A stretch of DNA of 64,000 nucleotides from contig CP099428.1 in NCBI GenBank assembly GCA_024114885.1, positions 1-64,000 of the forward strand. Reading direction: 5' to 3'. Source of the DNA: Septoria linicola. Lineage: Eukaryota > Ascomycota > Dothideomycetes > Mycosphaerellales > Mycosphaerellaceae. The notes under the pieces were generated by a model. It was given only the letters and a program-made list of their open reading frames with translations. It was not told where the DNA came from and did no database searches. Each line of letters starts with the position of its first letter. The stretch's first letter is position 1. Position numbers and translations under genes: made by a program. This document shows, one piece after another, positions 37,951 through 50,985 of the stretch.

Positions 37951-39877
37951 CTCCTACTCATGCTATATAGTTAGATCTTTTAATAGATTATCTATAGTAC
38001 TTAAATACTAGTCCTAATCTTAATTAGTTATTAAGTACTTGCTTTTTAGACTAATAACTAGATAGTACTAACTATTAATCTAATAAACTTTCTATACTAC
38101 TATCTTCTATAAAAAGGTAAAAGAAATACCTTCTATAAGATCTTCCTTCTCTCTTATATAGGAGTAGATTATCTAGGATATAGACTATCTAGTAAGTTAC
38201 CCTTATCCTTTCTTATAGCTAATTCTAATAGCTCCCTAGATTCCTTATAGCCTAGTCCCCTACTTAGTTATATTCTATATAGCTTCTTAGTTCCTTAATA
38301 GTCTTTAGAGTATACTATTCTTAGCTATAGAGATCTTATATTAAGCTAGGGAGTAGAGTAACTATATACTAGTAGAGGAGATAATAGCTACTATAGAGGA
38401 GATCTTTAATATTAACTAGTACTTAGCCTTAGGGGGTATCTAGTTTAGCTAGGTACTATATAGTAATATTATAGTTAGTAATAGGTCTAATATTAGTAAG
38501 AGTATTTAGGACTTTATAAAGTCTAACTAAGAAAGAGTCAAGTAACTAAAATCTTTCTTTTAGACTCCTCTTAGTTTAACTCTAAGGCTTAGAGTTATCT
38601 TTTATATATCTCTTATATAAGGTAGAGCTACCTTATAAACTCCTAAAACTATAGTCTATTCTTTAGCTTAGTAAGACTATCTACTACTATCTCTTTTATA
38701 TTTATATATTCTATAGAGATAAGTCTATTCTACTAGAGCTTTCTTATAGTATTATATAAGATATTAATATATTTAGACTTATTATAAATATATAAGTCCT
38801 TAACTAGAGTAAGAGTAGCTTAGTTATTACCTTTTAGCTAAATTAGCCTGATTCTAGTAATAGTTTCCTAGTTACTAAGGATCCTTAGTTAGTAAGAACA
38901 TTCTCCTACTAACTCTAGGTATCTAAGCTCTCTTAAAAGAGTACTAAGGAACTATAACTGTTTTATATATACTCCTATAGCTATATATTTAGCTTCTATT
39001 ATAGATATAGCTATAGATTTCTACTTCTTACTTATCTAGGAGATTAGTATACTATAAAGGAAGAAGATATATCTAAGGATTAAGACTCTGTTAGTCTTGT
39101 CTATTATATAGTTAGAGTCTATATATCTAGTAAGAAAGCCTTAACTATTCCTTAAGTATCTTAGACTAAGGTCTAGGTTTGATCTTAGGTATCTAGTTAG
39201 CTTCTTTAGAGCCTTTATATATTCTACTATTAGATTACTAATATAGGAGCTTAATCTTCTAAGAGCAAATGAAATGTCTAGTCTTATAATAGTTACAAGC
39301 TATATCTATATTCTAATAATAGATTAGTACTCCTATTTATTATACCTTTTATTATTTAGCCTAGTAGGCTTTAGACTTTTATAGCTGTCTATTAGTAAAA
39401 GAGTTAGTAATATAGTCTCTTAACCTATTCCTATCTTAGCTAGGTTCTCTTAGATATAGTGCTTCTAGTTAAGTTTTAGCTAGCCTTACTATCTATTTCT
39501 TATTAGTCTTATTCTAAGAATCTTGTCTAGTTCTCTAAGATCTTTAATCTTAAAGACCTTACTAAGTTAGTCTTTAAACTAGAGGACATCTTCTAGTCTC
39601 TCTATAGTAATAAGTATATTATTAATATAGATTAGGATTATTAGGTCTTTCCTTTTCTTATAGATTAGAAGACATAGGTCTACTTCTAATTATCTAAATC
39701 CTATTCCTTTTAGCTTTAATATATATAGCTAATTCTAGTCTCTTATAGCTTACTTTAGCCTATAGAGACTCCTTAGAACTTATAAGACTATACTAGTTAG
39801 TAGGTTAATACCTAGTAGTAGGATTATATAGATGTCCTTATATAGAGTACTCTCTATAAATATATTATTTATATCTA

Positions 39878-40154
39878 TATTAAGAATATATCCTAGATAG
39901 TTAGTCTAGATATAGACTTCTAAGCATAGTTCTAGATACCTAAGGCATCCACCTAAGGCTTAGCAAGAGGTATATCTTGCTTCTCTTTCTTCTCTTCTTA
40001 GATAACTAACTTAATCAACTTTGTATTTAGTTCCTAGCATATTACTGCTATACTATATATATAAGTTAGTTTAAGATTAATCCCCTATTCTTCTTTACTA
40101 CGCTATACCCTCCTTAACATTATATAGTATATAATACGCTCTCTACTTTTAATA
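39878..40154 (+). repeat. Copia C-5 5' LTR
   Basis: 277 bp, TATTAAGAAT...ACTTTTAATA. It differs from the 3' LTR at several sites, mostly CA/TA or TG/TA, so post-insertion RIP rather than age explains most of the difference. Confidence 0.93.
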
Positions 40155-40169
40155 GGTTATGAGCCCGGG
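40155..40169 (+). other. Copia C-5 primer-binding site matching the initiator tRNA-Met anticodon arm
   Basis: GGTTATGAGCCCGGG directly follows the LTR. Its complement contains GGGCTCATAACC, the conserved anticodon stem-loop of eukaryotic initiator tRNA-Met (anticodon CAT), rather than a tRNA 3' end. Drosophila copia and yeast Ty5 are known to prime from such a cleaved half-tRNA. The other copies carry the RIP form GGTTATAAGCCTAGG. Confidence 0.8.
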
Positions 40170-40351
40170 TTTATATACTAAATAGGAGTAACCTATGTTA
40201 GTACAGGTTACTTGTATCCCTTATAGTTTATAGAAAACATTTAGGGCCTAGAAGTTTCCCTAACTATATTACTAACGAAGCTAGTTTGTACCTAGTAGTA
40301 TATAAGTTAGTAAAGATCTCTATAAGACAGTAGTATGTTTCTACTTTATTA

Positions 40352-43300
40352 ATACCTACCTAGTTCTCTACTATTGCACCTAGTATTACTAGAGTTAGAA
40401 GAGGCTACTTAGCCTTCCTACTACCTAGTAATAGAAACTCTACTAAGAGAGAAAGATCTAAGTCTTAGTAATTTCCTAAATACGAGGAATCCCTATCCCT
40501 TAGAGCTAGTCTCTCTACTACAAGAAATTACCCTTCTCTAGAATCCTTAGCTAGTCTGAAGCATTCTACTAATTATTTATTCTATTTACCTATTTCTATA
40601 ATAGACTAAGAGGATAAGAAGAGCTAAAGGATTCCAATCCTAGACAGAACTAACTAGAAGAGATAGTTCAAGCTATAGATAGACAAGCTAGAAGGAAAGG
40701 ACCAGTTCTAGGTAATTAGCTAACTAATTATTAAAGGGAACCTATATATAGTTTAGTAGGATACTAGTCTTTAGATACATGTTACTTAGAATTAACACTT
40801 CTTAAAAGACAATATAGTATATAGGTTTAGTATTAGATACAGTATTAGTAAAGATAATAAGATGGAGCTAGAGATATAGTATGTTACTATACTAGTAGCT
40901 AAGATGTAGGTGATTCTCTAGAATAAGTATAATAGAGTCCTGAAGTCCTATACTATAGGTCTAATTAAGTAGTTTGTTATATTTAGGATATTACCTAATA
41001 AGATAATTAGGGAAGTATAGAGATACCTTAAAGGCCTAGGTAAGAGGATTACTAAGATTAATCCTTAGGAAGCCTACTACTAGAGCTAAGAGAAAAGGCT
41101 GAAATATCTCCTATAGTCCCTACCTATATTATACTAAGTAGCTAAGAATACTATTATAACCTAACTATCCTTAGATATAGACACTGTTCTCCTTCTACTT
41201 AAGTCCTAAGAGGCAAGAGACAATCTAGATAAGATAGATATAGGTCTAGCTATATTCTATTCTAGGCAGCCCTACTAAGGAAAGTCCCTACTAATATACT
41301 AGCTCTATAAGAAAGGGAAGCACTAGTTAAAGGATTGTCCTAACCTCCCTACTACTAAGAAACTATCCTAGTAGAGAAACAGTACTAAGAACTAGAAGGA
41401 CCCTCAAGAATTATTCCTTAGAGGGAGGGTTAGAAGATCCCCTTTACTAAGGAATACTAGATATATTAAGAAAGCTGTCTATAAGTCATTATTATATAAT
41501 AAGCTAAAGAAGGTTATCTAGAAAATAGGTAAGTAGCTTTAAAGGATAGAAAAGTCTAGAAAGCTTCTAAAGAAAGGATTTTTAGCCTAGGAGTCTAGTT
41601 CTAGTTCTGATTCTAGAACTTACTCTAGTTCTAGAAGTAATAATAATTCCCTATTAGAAGATAATAACTAAGATAAGTTAGCCTATTCTATAATTAAGGC
41701 TAAAGGCAAGTTATTACTCTAAGAATAGCTCTTAGATTCCTATACCTTATCCTATATAACTAACTAACTGTCCTTCTTTAGATTAGTAAAGCTACTAAGG
41801 AAGAAAGTATAGATTAAGGTAGGAGGAGGATACCTCTATATAACCTACTCTAGACTAGTATAGATAAAGGGAATCTTAGGAGGAGAAGTTCTACTTAATA
41901 GGGTACTATTTGTTCCTAATCTTAGAGTAAATCTTATATTATAGGATCAGTTTAGTAAGCAATTTAGAGTCTAGAAGCCTAATTTCACTCTTACCTCCCT
42001 AGATAGCTAAATAGTTATAAAGACTAAGCTAGTTAGAGGTGTTCTATTTATTAGTAAGATATTACCTCTCCTATAGGAAAAGTTATATTACTTACTATAT
42101 AATCCTATAGAGGTTAATAATGCCTATACTGCCCTATTAGAGAAGGATCTAAAACAGTAGGAGCTATAGTATAGAAGATTTGTATACTTTGGAAGAGGGT
42201 TACTCTCAAACCTTTATAAAGTTACTAACCTAAAGGAAAGAATTCTAATTCCTAACTAGGAAGAGTATAAGTATAGGATCTATATAATAGGTAAGATAAA
42301 GAAACACCTAGGTAAGTCTATTAAGAGAAGACCTAAAAGATTAGCCCTTATATTAGTAGATATCTGTGGACTATTACTATTATTAGTAAAAGGTTTTATA
42401 TAGTAGCTTAAGATTATTAATAACTTCTTAAGAAAGAAATAGGTATTTCTACTTAAGGCTAGATCAGATACACTAACTACTCTTTAGAACTAGAGGATCA
42501 AGGTAGAAAGGTAGTTAGTAGCACTCCTTAAGTCTATAAGAGCTAATAATACTAGAGAGATTACTACTTTAATCAAATAGTAGGAGAAGGACTTTAGAAT
42601 TACCCTTAAGCTAACTAAGGCCTATAATTTACTCTAGAATAGAGTAGTTAAAAGGTCTATCTAAACATTAGAGGCCTCTATTAGAGCAATACTTGAAGAA
42701 AGCAAGATACCTATTAAGTTTTAGCTAGAAGCCCTTAAAGCATAGGTGTATATAAGGAACAAGCTTCTAAATAGACCTAATATTAAGGGATTCAAGCTCT
42801 TACCTAATAAAGCTTTTAATAGGATCAAACTAATAGTCTCCTACCTTAAGGTATAGAGATATAGAGCTATAGTGTATATAGATATAAGAGTATAGCCTTA
42901 GTAGGTAAGGAGTAATAAACTAATAAATAGAGGAAAGGATACTATGTTTATTAGATACTATAATAATATAGTAAAGGTATAGAAGTTCTAGGAGCTAGAT
43001 ATGAAGGCTGTTAAGTAGTATACTAATACAATCTTCTTTGAAGATAAGCTAGGTAGAGAATTAGACTTGAATATTAAGATTAAGAATCTCCCTAGTTTAG
43101 CTCTAGAAAGAAGACCTATTAGAAGGCCAAGAACTATTAGCTAGCCTACTCTATAAGCTAGTAGGAGTACCCTAGGTACTCCTAGTCTAGGCTAGTAGAA
43201 GCCTCCTCCCTCTTAGCTATTAGTATAGGTTTAGGAAGGAAAGAAACTCTTTATATAACTTCTACCTCTACTAGAAGATATAGGAGAGTATAGAAAATTC

Positions 43301-45277
43301 CTAGACTAAAGGAAAGTTAAGAAAGAATCTAAGAATTCTACCTAAGAAACTATAGAGGTAGATTAGGAGTAGATAGCCCTAAGGCAAACTCTTAGAAAGA
43401 GGAAAGTATCCTAAGAACTTAATAGATTTGACTAGAAGCTGAAGCTAATTAGGCTTGAGCTAGATTAGAATAGTTAGCTAGATAAGGAAATGCTCCTAGA
43501 GTATTAGGCTTTCTTCTTAGCTATAAGCTCTATTAACCTAGGTATCCTATAGGACCTAGAATTCTTAGAGGAAGTTGAAGAGATTGCATTCTTAGCTACT
43601 AAAGAAGCAGGAATATACAAATAGGAGGTTCTAATCCTAAGGAACTATAAGGAAGTAGTAAGTAATCCTAAGTAGGGTTATCTCTAGTAAAAAGCTATTT
43701 AGAAGGAGCTAGATACACTTGTAAGCAATAATACCTAGACTATAGTAGTCCTACTAAAATAGGCTAACCTAGTTACCTTAAGATAGGTCTTTAATGTTAA
43801 GAGAAAGCTTAGTAGAGCTATTAAAAAGTTTAAAGCAAGACTAGTTATAAGAGGGTTCTCCTAAAAGTATAGAGTGGACTATATAGAGACTTTTGCTCCT
43901 ATAGTTAGGTAGGATACTCTAAGAGGATTCATGGCTATAATCTATAAGAAGGACCTAGTTCTATACTAAGTAGATGTAAATAATGCATTTATAGAGAGTA
44001 CCCTATATAAGGACATCTATATAATCCTACTACTAGGTATTAACCTACTAACTAGTATAGTCTTATAAGTTCTAAGGAGTCTCTATAGGCTAAAGCAAGC
44101 TATAAGAGACTAGAATTAGCTATATATATTAAAGCTAAAAGGAATAGGATTCAGATAATTAGAAGTGGACCTATGTCTTCTAATCTATAAGAAAAGGAAA
44201 GACCTAATAATCCTAATCTATATTAATAATATACCTATTACTATAGAGAGACTAGAAGATGTCCTCTAGTTTAAAGACCAACTTAGTAAGGTCTTTAAGA
44301 TCAAAGATCTTAGAGAACTAGACAAGATTCTTGAAATAAGACTAATAAGAAACAGATAGTAAGGCTAGCTGAAACTTAACTAGAAGTACTATATCTAAGA
44401 GAACCTAGCTAAGATAGGAATAGGTTAAAAGACTATATTACTAACTCTTTTACTAATAGACAGCTATGAAAGTCTAAAGCCTACTAGACTAAATAATAAA
44501 AGGTGTAATAAATAGGAGTACTAATCTATTATTAGAACATAGATATAGCTTATAACTATTACAAGACTAGATATTTCATTTACCCTTAGAAGATTAAGCT
44601 CCTATATTAGTAATCTAATAGTAGGACATATAAAGGCTCTAAAGAAGCTAACTAGATACCTGAGATCAAACCTAGACCTTAGTCTAAGATACTCAAGGAA
44701 TAGTCAAGGCTTTCTTACTAGATATATAGACTCTAACTATATAATAGACAAGACTAATAGAGTCTTAATCCTTGGATATATCTTCTTCCTTTATAGTATA
44801 CTAATCTCCTAGATAAGTAAGAAGTAGAAATCTGTAGCTATATCTATAATAGAAGCTAAATACATAGCTATAGGTATATATACAAAATAGTTATAGTTCC
44901 TTAGTACTCTTTTAAGAGAGCTTGGATGCCTAGAGTTAGTAGGAGAATATTCTTACTAACTAAGGATCCTTAGTAACTAGGAAACTATTACTAGAATCAG
45001 GCTAATTTAGCTAAAAGGTAATAACTAAGCTGCCCTTACTCTAGTTAAGGACTTACATGTTTATAATAAGTCTAAACATATTAATATCTTATATAATGCT
45101 ATAAGAAAGCTCTAGTAGAACAGACTTATCTCTATAGAATATGTGAACATAAAAGAGATAGTAGTAGATAGTCTTACTAAGCTAAAGAATAGACTACAGT
45201 TTCAGGAGTTTGTAAGGCAGCTCTGCCTTATATAAGAGATGTATAAAAGATAACTCCAAGCCTTAGAGTTGAACTAA
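40352..45277 (+). pseudogene. Copia C-5 gag-pol polyprotein, about 1641 codons with RIP stops
   Basis: The proposed start (ATA, perhaps ATG, at 40352) and the stop at 45275-45277 are in the same frame. Visible parts in order: a gag region with acidic and basic segments; a zinc knuckle at 41297-41338 (pattern CX2CX4HX4C, the first two Cys now Tyr); a protease motif at about 41731-41765 (LLDSYTLSYITN, family DSGAS.H); GAG-pre-integrase (YRRFVYFGRGLLSNLYKV); an integrase core beginning VDICGLLLLLVKGF (about 42355) with RSIQTLEASIRAILEESKIP; RT with GFSQKYRVDYIETFAPIVRQ, VDVNNAFIES (about 43972) and YINNI (active site, DD read as NN, about 44220); RNase H with IEAKYIA (about 44855). The end is LQALELN. 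Most interruptions are TAG/TAA where the family has Trp or Gln. Confidence 0.85.
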
Positions 45278-45897
45278 GAGGAGTCTAAAAGAAAGATTTT
45301 AGTTACTTGACTCCTCCTTAGTTAGACTTTATAAAGTCCTAAATACCCTTACTAATATCAGACCTATTACTAACTACAATATTACTATATAGTACCTAGC
45401 TGAACTAGACACCTCCTAAGGCTAAGTACTAGTTAATATTAAAGACCTCCTCTATAGCAGCTATTATCTCCTCTACTAGTATATAGTTACTCTACTCCCT
45501 AGCTTAATATAAGATCCCTACAGCTAAGAATAGTACACTCTAAAGACTATTAGGGAACTAAGAAGCTATGTGGAATATAACTAAGTAGGGGACTAGGCTA
45601 TAAGGAATCTAGGGAGCTATTAGAATTAGCTATAAGAAAGGATAGGGGTAACTTACTAGATAGTCTATGTCCTAAACAATCCACTCCTATATAAGAGAGG
45701 AGGAAGATCTTATAGAAGGTATTTCTTTTGCCTTTTTATAGGAGATAGTAGTATAGAAAGTTTGTTAGATTAATAGTTAGTACTGTCTAGTTATTAGTCT
45801 AAAAAGTAAGTACTTGATAACTAATTAAGATTAGGACTAGTATTTGAGTACTATAGATGATCTGTTAAAAGATCTGACTATATAGCATAAGTAGGAG

Positions 45898-46174
45898 TGT
45901 TAAGAATATATCCTAGATAGTTAGTCTAGATATAGACTTCTAAGCATAGTTCTAGATGCCTAAGGCATCTACCTAAGGCTTAGCAAGAGGTATATCTTGC
46001 TTCTCTTTCTTCTCTTCTTAGATAACTAACTCAATTAACTTTGTATTTGGTTCCTAGCATATTGCTACTATACTATGTGTATAAGTTAGTTCAAGATTAA
46101 TCCCCTATTCTTCTTTACTACGCTATACCCTCCTTAACATTATATAGTATATAACACGCTCTCCACTTTTAATA
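45898..46174 (+). repeat. Copia C-5 3' LTR
   Basis: 277 bp. Starts with an intact TGTTAAG and contains CA/TG sites such as AAGCATAG and GATGCCTAAGGCATC that are TA in older copies. Preceded by AAGTAGGAG, a weak polypurine tract. Confidence 0.95.
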
Positions 46175-49100
46175 ATCTACTTAGTATAGAACTAGGCCCT
46201 TCTTATAGACTATAGCTATAAATCCTCTTAGAGTATCCTATCTAACTATAGGGGCAAAAGTTTCTATATAGTCTACTCTATACTTTTAGGAGAACCCTCT
46301 TATAACTAGTCTTACCTTAAACTTTTTAATAGCTCTACTAAGCTTTCTCTTAATATTAAAGACCTATCTTAAGGTAACTAGGTTAGCCTCTTTTAGTAGG
46401 ACTACTATAGTCTAGGTATTATTACTTATAAGTATATCTAGCTCCTTCTAAATAGCTTCTTACTAGAGATAACCCTACTTAGGATTACTTACTACTTCCT
46501 TATAGTTCCTTAGGATTAGAACCTTCTATTTATATATTCCTACTTCTTTAGTAGCTAAGAATATAATCTCTTTAACTTCCTCTAAGAATTCTAGGTCCTA
46601 TAGGATACCTAGGTTAATAGAGCTTATAGCTAAGAAGAAAGCCTAATACTCTAGAAGCATTTCCTTATCTAGCTAACTATTCTAATCTAGCTTAAGCCTA
46701 ATTAGCTTTAGCTTCTAGTTAAATCTATTAAGTTCTTAGGATACTTTCCTTTTTCTAAGAGTTTACCTTAAGGCTATCTACTCTTAATCTACCTCTATAG
46801 TTTCTTAGGTAGAATTCTTAGATTCTTTTTTAACTTTCTCTTAGTCTAGGAATTTTCTATACTCTCCTATATCTTCTAGTAGAGGTAGAAGTTATATAAA
46901 GAGTTTCTTTCCTTCCTAAACCTATACTAATAGCTAAGAGGAAGGAGGCTTCTACTAGCCTAGACTAGGAGCACCTAGGGTACTCCTACTAGCTTATAGA
47001 GTAGGCTAGCTAATAGTTCTTAGCCTTCTAATAGGTCTTCTTTCTAGAGCTAAACTAGAGAGATTCTTAATCTTAATATTTAAGTCTAATTCTCTACCTA
47101 GCTTATCTTTAAAGAAGATTATATTAGTATACTACTTAATAGCCTTTATATCTAGCTCCTAGAACTTCTATACCTTTACTATATTATTATAGTATCTAAT
47201 AAACATAGTATCCTTTCCTCTATTTATTAGTTTATTACTCCTTACCTACTAAGGCTATACTCTTATATCTATATATACTATAGCTCTATATCCCTATATT
47301 TTAAGGTAGGAGACTATTAGTTTAATCCTATTAAAAGCTTTATTAGGTAAGAGCTTAAATCTCTTAATATTAGGTCTATTTAGAAGCTTGTTCCTTATAT
47401 ATATCTATACTTTAAGAGCTTCTAGCTAAAACTTAATAGGTATCTTACTTTCTTTAAGTATTACTCTAATAGAGGCCTCTAATATTTAGATAGACCTCTT
47501 AACTACTCTATTCTAGAGTAAATTATAGGCCTTAGTTAGCTTAAGGGTAATTCTAAAGTCCTTCTCTTACTATTTAATTAAAGTAGTAATCTCTCTAGTA
47601 TTATTAGCTCTTATAGACTTAAGGAGTACTACTAACTACCTTTCTACCTTAATCCTCTAGTTCTAAAGAGTAGTTAGTATATCTAATCTAGCCTTAAGTA
47701 GAAATGCCTATTTCTTTCTTAAGAAGTTATTAATAATCTTAAGCTACTATATAAAACCTTTTACTAATAATAGTAATAGTCTATAGATATCTACTAATAT
47801 AAGGGCTAGTCTTTTAGGTCTTCTCTTAATAGACTTACCTAGGTGTTTCTTTATCTTACCTATTATATAGATCCTATACTTATACTCTTCCTAGTTAGGG
47901 ATTAGAATTCTTTCCTTTAGGTTAGTAACTTTATAAAGGTTTAAGAGTAACCCTCTTCTAAAGTATATAAATCTTCTATACTATAGCTCCTACTATTTTA
48001 GATCCTTCTCTAATAGGGTAGTATAGGTATTATTAACCTCTATAGGATTATATAGTAAGTAATATAACTTTTCCTATAGAAGAGGTAATATCTTACTAAT
48101 AAATAGAATATCTCTAACTAGCTTAGTCTTTATAACTATTTAGCTATCTAGAGAGGTAAGAGTAAAATCAGGCTTCTAGACTCTAAATTACTTACTAAAC
48201 TAATCCTATAATATAAGATTTACTCTAAGATTAGGAACAAATAGTACTTTATTAAGTAGAACTTCTCCTTCTAAGATTCCCTTTATCTATACTAGTCTAG
48301 AGTAGGTTATATAGAGGTATCCTCCTCCTACCTTAATCTATACTTTCTTCCTTAGTAGCTTTACTAATCTAAAGAAGAATAGTTAGTTAGTTATATAAGA
48401 TAAGGTATAGGAATCTAAGAGCTATTCTTAGGGTAATAACTTGCTTTTAGCCTTAATTATAGAATAGGCTAATTTATCTTAGTTATTATCTTCTAATAGG
48501 GAATTATTATTACTTCTAGAACTAGAGTAAGTTCTAGAATTAGAACTAGAACTAGACTCCTAGGCTAAAAATCCTTTCTTTAGAAGCTTTCTAGACTTTT
48601 CTATCCTCTAAAGCTACTTGCCTATTTTCTAGATAACCTTCTTTAGCTTATTATATAATAATAACTTATAGATAGCTTTCTTAATATATCTAGTATTCCT
48701 TAGTAAAGGAGATCTTCTAACCTTCTCTCTAAGGAATAATCTCTAAGGGTCCTTCTAGTTCTTAGTACTATTTCTCTACTAGGACAGTTTCTTAGTAGTA
48801 GAGAGGTTAGGACAATCCTTTAACTAGTACTTCCCTTTCTTATAGAGCTAGTATATTAGTAGGGACTTTCCTTAGTAGAGCTGCCTAGAATAGAATATAG
48901 CTAGACCTATATCTATCTTATCTAGATTATCTCTTATCTCTTAGGACTTAAGTAGAAGAAGAATAGTATCTATATCTAAGGATAGTTAGGTTATAATAGT
49001 ATCCTTAGCTACTTAGTATAATATAGGTAGGGACTATAGGAGATGTTTTAGCCTTTTCTCTTAGCTCTAGTAGTAAGCTTCCTAAGGATCAATCTTAGTA

Positions 49101-49995
49101 ATCCTCTTACCTAGGCCTCTAAGGTGTCTCTATACTTCTCTAATTGTCTTATTAGGTAATATTCTAAATATAACAAACTACTTAATTAGACCTATAGTAT
49201 AGGACTTTAGGACTCTATTATACTTGTTCTAGAGAATTACCTATATCTTAGCTACTAGTATAGTAATATACTATATCTTTAGCTCTATCTTATTATCTTT
49301 ACTAATACTATATCTAATACTAAACCTATATACTATATTGTCTTTTAAGAAGTATTAATTCTAAGTAACATATATCTAGAGACTAGTATCCTACTAAACT
49401 ATATATAGGTTCTCTCTAATAATTAGTTAGCTAATTACCTAGAACTAGTCCTTCTCTTCTAGCTTATCTATCTATAGCTTGAACTATCTCTTCTAGTTAG
49501 TTCTGTCTAGGATTAGAATCCTTTAGCTCTTCTTGTCCTCTTAGTCTATTATAGAAATAGGTAAATAGAATAAATAATTAGTAGAATACTTTAGACTAGC
49601 TAAGGATTCTAGAGAAGAGTAATTTCTTATAATAGGGAGACTAGCTCTAAGGGACAGGGATTTCTCGTATTTAGGAAATTACTAAGACTTAGATCTTTCT
49701 CTCTTAGTAGAGTTTCTATTACTAGGTAGTAGGAAGGCTAAGTAGCCTCTTCTAACTCTAGTAATACTAGGTGTAATAGTAGAGAACTAGGTAGGTATTA
49801 ATAAAGTAGGAATATACTACTATCTTATAGAGATCTTTACTAACTTATATACTACTAGGTATAAACTAGCTTCGTTAGTAATATAGTTAGAGAAACTTCT
49901 AGGCCCTAAATGTTTTCTATAAACTATAAGGGATATAAGTAACCTATACTAACATAGGTTACTCCTATTTAGTATATAAACCTAGGCTTATAACC

Positions 49996-50272
49996 TATTA
50001 AAAGTAGAGAGCGTATTATATACTATATAATATTAAGGAGGGTATAGCGTAGTAAAGAAGAATAGGGGATTAATCTTAAACTAACTTATATATATAGTAT
50101 AGTAGTAATATGCTAGGAACTAAATATAAAGTTAATTAAGTTAGTTATCTAAGAAGAGAAGAAGGAGAAGTAAGATATACCTCTTACTAAGCCTTAGATA
50201 GGTGCCTTAGGTATCTAGAACTATACTTAGAAGTCTATATCTAGACTAACTATCTAGAATATATTCTTAACA
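49996..50272 (-). repeat. Copia C-4 5' LTR
   Basis: 277 bp, inverted; preceded (on the minus strand, followed) by the primer-binding site CCTAGGCTTATAACC and ending TTCTTAACA, so its terminal TG on the coding strand is intact. Confidence 0.93.
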
Positions 50273-50985
50273 ATAATAGGTATTAGGCTAAGGAATATAA
50301 GATCGGCGATATAGTCTTACTATCGATAAAAAACCTATAATTAAAGATTCTTTCGAAGAAGTTAGTAGATAAGTTTACTAGGCCTTTTAAGGTAATTAAC
50401 ATAGTAAGGAAGTAGGCGTACTACTTAGCTCTACTACTAGACGCTCTTATCTATAACGTATTTTATATATCGCTTCTAGAACCTTAGAAGAGTAGCGAGA
50501 CGTAGATAGAGAGTATACTACTCGTAGACTACTAGAGTAAATAGGAAGTTAAGAAGATTCTTAGAACTCGAGTAAGAAAGAGCGTACGCTAGTACTTAAT
50601 CTACTAGTAGAGCTAGCCTAAAGAGTATAACTAGTAGGAACCTAAAGAATATATTAGTAGCTATATAGTACTAGACGTATTCGAAGCGTAGCGCGTAAGT
50701 AGACACGTAGTAAGATAGAAGCGCTAAGGCGCTAATACGCTAAGGTACTAATATAGCGATACTAAGTACTAAGTACTAAATCTATATTTAGGAGTAAACT
50801 TTAAATTTAAGAGAGTAAGAAAATTACTAAGGTATTTAGAATATATTAAAGTATAAACTATATTATTTATATATACCTACTAAGTAGGTCGTATAGTACC
50901 TATAAGTAAGAAGTAAGTATCTAACTATAGCCTATATAGGCGCGAGTAGAGTATAAGAGGCGTAGATAGGTAGCGAGCGAAACGC

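Larger units (their letters stand above)
39878..46174 (+). mobile_element. Copia C-5, complete and least RIP-mutated element
   Basis: A 6297-bp Ty1/Copia retrotransposon with 277-bp LTRs (39878-40154 and 45898-46174) and atcta duplicated at 39873-39877 and 46175-46179. It sits inside C-4, which sits inside Gypsy B1, so it is the youngest layer of this nest. It keeps many CA and TG dinucleotides that other copies have lost, and its 3' LTR still starts TGTTAAG. Domain order gag-PR-integrase-RT-RNase H is Copia type. The ORF is still broken by many TAG/TAA codons, so it cannot move by itself. Confidence 0.95.
37674..50272 (-). mobile_element. Copia C-4, complete element split by C-5
   Basis: Antisense element with LTRs at 37674-37950 (3') and 49996-50272 (5'), each 277 bp, with ataat duplicated at 37669-37673 and 50273-50277. 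Its 5' LTR still ends in an intact CA. It is split at 39877 by C-5 and resumes at 46175. The two interior pieces less the 5-base duplication sum to 5743 bp, exactly the C-5 interior. The gag-pol remnant spans 38571-49798 on the minus strand. RIP is strong but some CA/TG remain, intermediate between C-2 and C-5. Confidence 0.93.
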
